Assembly: GCA_016196785.1 (NCBI GenBank)
Contig: JACPXA010000154.1
Coordinates: forward strand, 1 to 5,230
Source: Elusimicrobiota bacterium
GTDB taxonomy: Bacteria; Elusimicrobiota; Elusimicrobia; 2-01-FULL-59-12; JACPXA01
Length of the DNA stretch: 5,230 nt
Direction: 5' to 3'
Position 1 is the first letter of the stretch. The number at the start of each line of letters is the position of its first letter. The notes beneath the pieces are model-generated. The model was given only the letters and a program-made list of their open reading frames with translations, was not told the origin of the DNA and did not search any database. A program made the position numbers and the translations under genes. This document shows, piece by piece, positions 1 to 4,770 of this stretch.

Positions 1-152
1 AAGGCCTGGCCCGGCTGCTGCCTGCCTTGCGGTTGTTATCCCCAACCTCCTTTGGAGGGATGACCGTAGATCACTGCGAGCTCATCCAGAGTCAACTGTC
101 TCCCGGGGGGCCTATGTATGAAACGTTGCGGGAGTTCCCGCTGGGACTCTAG
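1..152 (+). CDS. C-terminal end of an unidentified protein (partial, 5' end outside window)
   Basis: An open frame enters from the left edge (first whole codon at 3) and ends at TAG 150-152, giving about 49 residues that finish in ETLREFPLGL. The other two forward frames hit stops at about 61 and 119, so this is the only forward frame open up to the next gene. Its stop overlaps the GTG start of mltG by one base (TAGTG), an arrangement typical of translationally coupled operon genes, and this is the main support for it being real. I do not recognise the family from this fragment. It does not look like the C-terminus of RuvX, a common mltG neighbour elsewhere. A 6-bp perfect hairpin (128-133 with 136-141, 2-base loop) lies in its last codons, just before the mltG start. 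No function is proposed. Confidence 0.55.
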   Translation, partial: GLARLLPALRLLSPTSFGGMTVDHCELIQSQLSPGGPMYETLREFPLGL

Positions 153-1120
153 TGAGAGGGAAGTGGTTTCTCCTCGTGCTCATTGCAGCCGGAGGAATTA
201 TCGGCACTGCCCTCCTGACCGCCTCCTGGTACTTACCGGCTACACCGGTCCTCCTTGAAATCCCCGCCGGCGCCCATGCCAAGCAGGTGAGTGCGCTCTT
301 AGCGCAGAAGGGCCTCATCGTCTCCCCATGGTTCTTCAGGGGGCTCGTAAAAGTGACGGGTCAGTCGCGCCGGTTACACGCGGGGACCTATCGCTTTTCA
401 CCGCGAAGAACCAGTTGGCATTTTCTCTGGGCGATTGCGCGGGGACGGACCTATCGGGTGAAAGTAACAATTCCCGAGGGATGGACGGCCGCACAAATCG
501 CTCACCGTCTCCAGGCCTTGGGTGTTACCGATGCCACCGCTTTTTTGGCAATTGTCCGTGCAGAACAGCTCGAAGGGAAACTGTTCCCTGAAACGTATTT
601 TTTGACTCCCCACAGCGCTCCAGCCCAGGTGACGAACGTCTTTCTTTCTGGATTCGAGCGACGGGCGAAGCCGCTCATGGATAGCGCAGGTGGGCGTGCG
701 GGGAGGGGTTCCGAGGGGTCATTGTCAGCAGCCCAGATCCTGACATTAGCCTCGATTATTGAACGAGAGGCGCGAACGCCTGCGGAGCGTCCGCTGATTG
801 CGGGGGTGTTTTATAACCGGCTGAAACGGGGGTGGTCCTTGGAGTCCGATCCGACCGTTCAATATGCGCTGGGGATCCGGGAGGGTACCCTGGACTACCA
901 CGCGCCACTGACCTATGATGACTTGGAGGTTGAATCACCGTATAATACCTATCGTTACCCCGGGCTGCCCCCCGGGCCCATCTGCAACCCCGGCCTGGCC
1001 TCCATTCACTCGGCGCTGGCGCCGGCCAAAACGGACGCCATGTTTTTTGTGGCCGATGGGCAGGGGACGCATCGTTTTTCTCGGTACTACCAGGAACACT
1101 TAGAACAGCAACACCGGTGA
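152..1120 (+). CDS. mltG: Endolytic murein transglycosylase MltG (YceG family)
   Basis: This is a lytic transglycosylase that cleaves nascent glycan strands inside the chain at the outer face of the inner membrane, and is thought to end glycan polymerisation. The product has 322 residues, close to the roughly 340 of E. coli MltG. A short basic N-terminus (MRGKW) and one hydrophobic segment (about residues 6-28) form a signal anchor. A LysM-like part follows (about 33-75), then the YceG core with VTIPEGWT (105-112), LFPETYFL (144-151) and the signature LASIIEREA (199-207). Glu204 matches the catalytic glutamate of the family. Further conserved blocks are DPTVQYALG (233-241), YNTYRYPGLPPGPICNPG (264-281) and FFVADGQGTHRFS (298-310). 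GTG at 152 is the only in-frame start after the upstream stop; a weak GGGA lies 5 bases before it. The start overlaps the upstream TAG, so coupling is likely. A Gly/Ser/Arg-rich loop (about 178-190) precedes the catalytic helix. Older annotations may call this family aminodeoxychorismate lyase, wrongly. Confidence 0.95.
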   Translation: MRGKWFLLVLIAAGGIIGTALLTASWYLPATPVLLEIPAGAHAKQVSALLAQKGLIVSPWFFRGLVKVTGQSRRLHAGTYRFSPRRTSWHFLWAIARGRTYRVKVTIPEGWTAAQIAHRLQALGVTDATAFLAIVRAEQLEGKLFPETYFLTPHSAPAQVTNVFLSGFERRAKPLMDSAGGRAGRGSEGSLSAAQILTLASIIEREARTPAERPLIAGVFYNRLKRGWSLESDPTVQYALGIREGTLDYHAPLTYDDLEVESPYNTYRYPGLPPGPICNPGLASIHSALAPAKTDAMFFVADGQGTHRFSRYYQEHLEQQHR

Positions 1121-1134
1121 CCAAGCAAGGAATC

Positions 1135-1288
1135 TTTTAAGGGGAGCCGGGGGCGTTGGCGGAGTGAGCCTAAGCGGCCTCCGTAGAAACGCGGTGAGCG
1201 CAGGGCGCGCATGCACCCGAGCACACCAGCGTTTCGAGGAGGGCCAGAAGCGTAGCGAACGCAGCCACGCCCCCGGCTCCCCCTAAGG
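1135..1288 (+). repeat. Structured inverted-repeat element between mltG and tldD (RNA leader or MITE-like insertion)
   Basis: This element fills nearly all of the mltG-tldD gap. Bases 1137-1156 are complementary to 1267-1286 at 19 of 20 positions (single A/C mismatch at 1140/1283), and 16 bases in a row (1141-1156 with 1267-1282) match perfectly. Two G-T pairs (1135-1136 with 1287-1288) and, past a bulged T1157, GGC 1158-1160 with GCC 1264-1266 extend the stem. Inside are three hairpins: 1161-1182 (GGAG, GCC, loop TAAGC, GGC, CTCC); a long arm 1186-1235 closed by GAAACGC/GCGTTTC with GGTG/CACC stacked inside; and 1250-1262 (GCGT, loop AGCGA, ACGC). Read as RNA this is a four-arm, cloverleaf-like fold. 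Read as DNA it is a palindromic element of about 150 bp with terminal inverted repeats. I do not recognise a named family. The ends read TTAA/TAA, but no clear target duplication is visible. The pairing is seen directly; the function is not known. Confidence 0.7.
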
Positions 1289-1290
1289 AG
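1285..1290 (+). promoter_or_regulatory. Shine-Dalgarno site of tldD
   Basis: AAGGAG lies 6 bases before the ATG at 1297 and decides that start. It is by far the best ribosome binding site in the window. Its first four bases (AAGG, 1285-1288) are also the last bases of the right arm of the inverted repeat and can pair, partly through G-T pairs, with TTTT at 1135-1138. Formation of the long stem would therefore partly hide the site. Confidence 0.8.
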
Positions 1291-1296
1291 TAAAGA

Positions 1297-2670
1297 ATGA
1301 GACAACAACTGCACGTAGATCATCCGATGCACCACTTGACGTTTGGGGACTATGCCGACCTGTATTGCGAGGAGGTGTCAAACCTTTCGCTCGGGTGGGA
1401 GGAGGGACATCTCGAAAAGGTCACGACAGGAGTCGAACAAGGGGTAGGCCTGCGCTATCTCGTCGGTGAGGAAACGCGGTTTGCCCATATTGATGGATTG
1501 CAAAGCGAGGCGTTGGAACGGTGCAGCCGCGCGTTGACGAAGGGGCTCAAGCCGGTCCGTACCCTTCCTGATCAGCCGACGACCATTCGGGAGGCACGGT
1601 GTCCAGTGGAGCAGCCGCCTGAGCAGGTGCCCATGGATCGCAAGGTTGCCCTCTTGGAGGCTGCCTTTGCCGCGGTACACCAATTCCCCCACATCCGGCA
1701 GGTGGTCATTCGCTACGGGGAGGCCCGCAAGCGGATCCAGATCTTTACCTCGGAGGGCGAGGTGTCGAATGAAGAGCGGCTCTATTTGACCTTCAGCCTC
1801 AGCGTGATCGCGGAGAAAGAGGGGCTACTCCAGACCGCGTATGAGGTTGTGGGGGGGCTGGGCGGGTTTGAACTGATCGCCCGACACGATGTCGCCGCCC
1901 TCGCCAGACTGGTGGCGACCCGCGCCGTCGCCAAGCTCTCCGCCCCGCCCGCGCCCGTGGGAGAGATGCCGGTCATCATTGCGGCCGAGGCGGGAGGGAC
2001 GTTGATTCATGAAGCGATCGGCCATTCCTTGGAGGCGGATGGTGTCCAGAAAGGGATCTCGCCTGTCTATAAAGGCAAGCGAGGACAGGTCGTGGCCAAT
2101 GAGATCGTGACGGTCTACGACGACCCGACCCTGCCCGGCCACCGGGGATCCTACGCCTTTGATGATGAGGGAGTCCCCGCCCAGCGGGCGGTCCTTATTG
2201 ACCATGGGGTCTTGACCGGGTATCTCTATGACCGGTTCACCGCCCGCAAGGACGGCGTCCCTTCCAACGGCCATGGACGGCGAGAGTCCTTCCACCATCG
2301 GCCCATCCCGCGTATGGCGAACACCTACGTGGCCCAAGGCACCCACAACCCCCAAGAAATCCTCCGCTCCATCCCCTCAGGGCTCTTGGTGACGCGCATG
2401 GGGGGCGGGCAGGTGGACACCGCCACCGGCGATTTTGTCTTTGAGGTGGAGGAAGGATTTGTCATCCAGAACGGATCGCGCGGGCCGTTGGTGCGGGGGG
2501 CGACCCTCCTCGGGAATGGCCCAAGGGTGTTACGCTCGATTGATCTGGTCGGCAGCGATCTTGGGTGGGGAATCGGAACGTGTGGGAAAGATGGTCAGGG
2601 GGCTCCCGTGTCCGACGGGGTGCCTACCCTCCGGATCCCTAAGCTTGTTGTCGGCGGTTCACTGGGGTAA
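1297..2670 (+). CDS. tldD: Metalloprotease TldD (zinc subunit of the TldD/TldE system)
   Basis: TldD is the catalytic subunit of the cytoplasmic TldD/TldE (PmbA) heterodimeric protease. In E. coli this protease trims the microcin B17 precursor and degrades unfolded peptides and the CcdA antitoxin. The 457-residue product is near the usual length of about 450-480. The zinc motif HExxxH is present as HEAIGH (His238, Glu239, His243) within AGGTLIHEAIGHSLEADG, and the third ligand Cys429 sits in GTCGKDGQ (427-434). Other family blocks are GSYAFDDEGVPAQ (284-296), GYLYDRFTA (308-316), NGHGRRESF (324-332) and FEVEEGFVI (382-390). HExxxH marks this as TldD; TldE lacks it. The ATG at 1297 has a good AAGGAG 6 bases upstream; an in-frame ATG at 1327 lacks comparable support. 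The gene lies 176 bp downstream of mltG, beyond the structured element, and converges with the next gene. No tldE lies in the window, so its partner must be elsewhere or absent. Confidence 0.95.
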   Translation: MRQQLHVDHPMHHLTFGDYADLYCEEVSNLSLGWEEGHLEKVTTGVEQGVGLRYLVGEETRFAHIDGLQSEALERCSRALTKGLKPVRTLPDQPTTIREARCPVEQPPEQVPMDRKVALLEAAFAAVHQFPHIRQVVIRYGEARKRIQIFTSEGEVSNEERLYLTFSLSVIAEKEGLLQTAYEVVGGLGGFELIARHDVAALARLVATRAVAKLSAPPAPVGEMPVIIAAEAGGTLIHEAIGHSLEADGVQKGISPVYKGKRGQVVANEIVTVYDDPTLPGHRGSYAFDDEGVPAQRAVLIDHGVLTGYLYDRFTARKDGVPSNGHGRRESFHHRPIPRMANTYVAQGTHNPQEILRSIPSGLLVTRMGGGQVDTATGDFVFEVEEGFVIQNGSRGPLVRGATLLGNGPRVLRSIDLVGSDLGWGIGTCGKDGQGAPVSDGVPTLRIPKLVVGGSLG

Positions 2671-2701
2671 GAGGAAGGCCTCCCTCTTCCCTAATAGGGA
2701 G
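2671..2701. terminator. Possible weak hairpins between convergent genes
   Basis: Only 20 bp separate the TAA of tldD (2668-2670) from the TAG of the opposite gene (2691-2693 on the + strand, read CTA). Two short overlapping, mutually exclusive hairpins are visible: GGAAG 2673-2677 with CTTCC 2686-2690 (8-base loop), and TCCCT 2688-2692 with AGGGA 2696-2700 (3-base loop), the latter spanning the stop codon of the - strand gene. Neither strand shows a T-run after a hairpin, so this is not a convincing intrinsic terminator. Termination may depend on Rho or on head-on transcription. Confidence 0.2.
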
Positions 2702-4697
2702 TGACGAAGTCGGGTTGGCGGAGGGGAACTCGGCAATAGTCGGCGAAGAAGGGCAGGAGCGCTTTGATCTTGGGGATGATGGGTTCCGCGGCCTCCTCCC
2801 CGATGCGGATGAGTTCCGCCGCTCGGTGGAACTCGGTCCAGAGGAAGTTCCGGGTCTCTGGGGTGATCGTCACATGCGCCAACTCGGTCCGGGCTTGTGC
2901 GATTTCGTACTGCATGGTGTACAGCATTTTGAAGAAGACCTCGATCATGTTGGGACCATAGGGGCCGGCGAGGAGGACCCGACGGAAACCCGGGAGGGCG
3001 CGCCGAAGCTCCGGTTTGCTGGTCAGGTTCACGGAAATCAGGAGGTCCGCCCCCATCCCCCGGACGACCGAGGTAGGGACAGGGTTGACCAACCCGCCAT
3101 CCACCAGGTACTTCCCCTGGTGCTCATAGGGCGTGAAGACGATGGGAAGCGAGATCGACGCCCGCACCGCCTGATACACCTTCCCCGTATTCACAACCAC
3201 CTCGTTGCCCGTGAGGATGTCCGTGGCCACCGCCGCGAAGGGTGTCTGAAGCTCGGGAAACTCAATGTCGCCGAGTACGTCTCGGAGAAAAGCCGCCACG
3301 GTCTGTCCCGCCAAGATCCCAGCACGCGGGAGGGTCAGATCCCAGAACATCCGTTCATACAGCCATCGTTTGGTGATCGAGCGGGCGATGGCTTCTAACT
3401 CGTCCGCGTTCTTTCCCGCGGCGTGGAAACTGCCGATCAACGCCCCCATGGAGGTCCCCGCGATGGTATCCACCGGGATCCCTTCCCGTTCAAACACCCG
3501 AAGCACCCCGATAATGGTGTAGCCATACGCCGCCCCGGACCCTAGCGCGAGCCCCACACGTAGCTTGCCCAGGCGCCGTGCCAACCGGTCAAACATCAGC
3601 GTCGTATGCCGCTGGTCAGCGTAGTGGAGGTAGGGCGAACCGCTGAGTCGGAAACGTTCAACGAGCCCCTCGCTCCAGGGGATCATGACGTCTGCGGGGA
3701 ACGGTGGAGGGTCAAGGTTCTCTCGCAGCCAGACGGTGTGGAGGCGCTTCTTGGTCATCGCCACGAGCTGAGAAGACTGTTCCCATAACGTCGCGGCTTG
3801 TCCCCGCGTGGACTCCCCCGCCACAAAGAGCAGGGTGTCGGCCTCTTCCATGATGGTGGTGGTGACCGGGTGCTGCAGGACATCCGGCAACAGCAAGAGG
3901 GTAAAGTCATAGAGTTGTTTCAGAAGATTCAGGAACGGATGAAGCGCCGGGAAGAGATGCCCTGCCAGGACGCGGTACGGCAGCGAGATCACCTCCAGGC
4001 CGGAGGGATGGATGTTCAAAATCCGCTGGAGGACCCTGGCATCGTGCAGGTCTTCTTCCCGGAACATCGCCTCGGAGGAGAGGATGGGTCGAAGTCCCAG
4101 AGCTCTCGCGGCGGCGCCGTCCGGGGTCCCAAGATCAAGCAGAAGAATCCGCCGGCGGGTCTGTTCCACCAGCGCGATCGCCAGCGCCGTTGTCACGAGG
4201 ATCTGCTCATCCAAGGTGAGTGCGTTGACGAGGGCGATGAGTTCGGACGAGGTCGTATCCCGCAGGCGTCCCTGAGGGGTCATCGCGAGTCGCTGGGACA
4301 ACACGTGGGAGAGATGGACGGCGATAGCCGGGTACCCCTTCAGGAGCGTTTCAAACGTCTCCTTGGTGAGCACCAGGACCTCACAGGGGGTGTCAGTCTT
4401 GACGGTCGCTCGACAGGGATCCCCGGTCAAGAGCCCCATTTCGCCCAAGGCATCCCCACGACCAAGGTAGGCCAGCGTCTGTTCCTCTTGTTCATGCTGG
4501 TCCACCACGCGGACACGGCCTGACTGGATCAAGAAGAGGGAATTCCCAGGATCCCCTTCGCGGCAGATCACAGCCCCTTTGGGGAAGGATAGAGGTTTCA
4601 AGCAATCGGCGATACGTTGGACCGCTTCGTCCGGGAGGGTCGCGAACAGGAAGATCTTTTTTAGGAAGTAGCGGGCATCGCTCCAGGCCTCAGACAT
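2691..4697 (-). CDS. Cyclic-nucleotide-binding-like / pseudo-ParA / patatin-like phospholipase fusion protein
   Basis: This is a predicted cytoplasmic or membrane-surface serine lipid acyl hydrolase of the patatin/RssA/NTE type; the substrate is unknown. The product has 668 residues from the ATG at 4697. Residues about 8-136 form a CRP-type cNMP-binding fold (LKKIFLFATLPDEA; FPKGAVICREGDPGNSLFLIQSGRVRV; LGEMGLLTGDPCRATV). Residues about 160-350 resemble a ParA/MinD ATPase (ALAIALVEQTRRRILLLDLG; LYDFTLLLLPDVL; EEADTLLFVAGE) but have no Walker A lysine loop. Residues about 378-580 form the patatin domain: oxyanion loop GLALGSGAAYG (382-392), nucleophile Ser416 in GTSMG (414-418) and catalytic Asp533 in VDGGLVNP. 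No membrane segment is evident. The frame opens earlier (TTG 4736, ATG 4709), but those codons lie on the -35 and -10 boxes of its promoter, so 4697 is preferred. NTE-like proteins also join cNMP and patatin domains, but without this middle domain. Confidence 0.88.
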   Translation of the reverse strand: MSEAWSDARYFLKKIFLFATLPDEAVQRIADCLKPLSFPKGAVICREGDPGNSLFLIQSGRVRVVDQHEQEEQTLAYLGRGDALGEMGLLTGDPCRATVKTDTPCEVLVLTKETFETLLKGYPAIAVHLSHVLSQRLAMTPQGRLRDTTSSELIALVNALTLDEQILVTTALAIALVEQTRRRILLLDLGTPDGAAARALGLRPILSSEAMFREEDLHDARVLQRILNIHPSGLEVISLPYRVLAGHLFPALHPFLNLLKQLYDFTLLLLPDVLQHPVTTTIMEEADTLLFVAGESTRGQAATLWEQSSQLVAMTKKRLHTVWLRENLDPPPFPADVMIPWSEGLVERFRLSGSPYLHYADQRHTTLMFDRLARRLGKLRVGLALGSGAAYGYTIIGVLRVFEREGIPVDTIAGTSMGALIGSFHAAGKNADELEAIARSITKRWLYERMFWDLTLPRAGILAGQTVAAFLRDVLGDIEFPELQTPFAAVATDILTGNEVVVNTGKVYQAVRASISLPIVFTPYEHQGKYLVDGGLVNPVPTSVVRGMGADLLISVNLTSKPELRRALPGFRRVLLAGPYGPNMIEVFFKMLYTMQYEIAQARTELAHVTITPETRNFLWTEFHRAAELIRIGEEAAEPIIPKIKALLPFFADYCRVPLRQPDFVTPY

Positions 4698-4707
4698 GCA
4701 GAAGCTC

Positions 4708-4736
4708 ATTCTAGCGCTTCCCCTCTGTTTTGTCAA
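4708..4736 (-). promoter_or_regulatory. Sigma-70 promoter for the patatin fusion gene
   Basis: Read on the - strand, a perfect -35 box TTGACA (4736-4731) is followed by exactly 17 bases and a -10 box TAGAAT (4713-4708, five of six consensus bases). Transcription would start near 4702-4699, only a few bases before the ATG at 4697, which gives an almost leaderless message. The -35 box coincides with the -35 box of the hisS promoter on the other strand. Confidence 0.75.
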
Positions 4737-4758
4737 ACCGACGGAAAAGTTCTATAAT
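4730..4758 (+). promoter_or_regulatory. Sigma-70 promoter for hisS
   Basis: TTGTCA (4730-4735, five of six consensus bases), a 17-base spacer and a perfect TATAAT (4753-4758) make a strong predicted promoter. The start of transcription would fall around 4764-4767, about 5 bases before the hisS ATG, with no Shine-Dalgarno sequence between. Five of the six -35 positions are shared with the opposing promoter of the patatin gene. Confidence 0.8.
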
Positions 4759-4770
4759 GGATCCCACTCC

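Noticed and set aside
958..982. GC-rich near-palindrome (CCCCGGGC...CCCCCGGG) in mltG
   Set aside because: It encodes the conserved PGLPPGP stretch of MltG, so it is explained by coding constraint in a GC-rich gene.
756..1124. Open frame of 122 codons on the - strand
   Set aside because: It is antisense to the conserved MltG catalytic region; its composition is typical of a shadow frame.
1211..1255. Mini-ORF of 14 codons (ATG 1211 to TAG 1253-1255) inside the structured element
   Set aside because: It has no ribosome binding site, and its start lies in the loop of the long hairpin; nothing supports translation.
1135..1300. Comparison with T-box leaders and HEARO/omega-type RNAs
   Set aside because: No T-box motif or specifier arrangement is seen and tldD is not an amino-acid gene. 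The ATGA at 1297 is simply the tldD start and lies about 10 bases past the element end. I cannot support membership in either class without a covariance search.
1825..2355. Open frame of 176 codons on the - strand
   Set aside because: It is the antisense shadow of the tldD core, which carries intact zinc motifs on the + strand.
2715..3398. Open frame of 227 codons on the + strand
   Set aside because: It lies antisense to the patatin domain, is rich in Arg, Gly, Asp and His as expected from the complement of a GC-rich gene, and shows no family motif.
3798..4523. Open frame of 241 codons on the + strand
   Set aside because: It is antisense to the cNMP and middle domains of the real gene, with low-complexity charged composition (many Q, R, G, E) and no recognisable domain.
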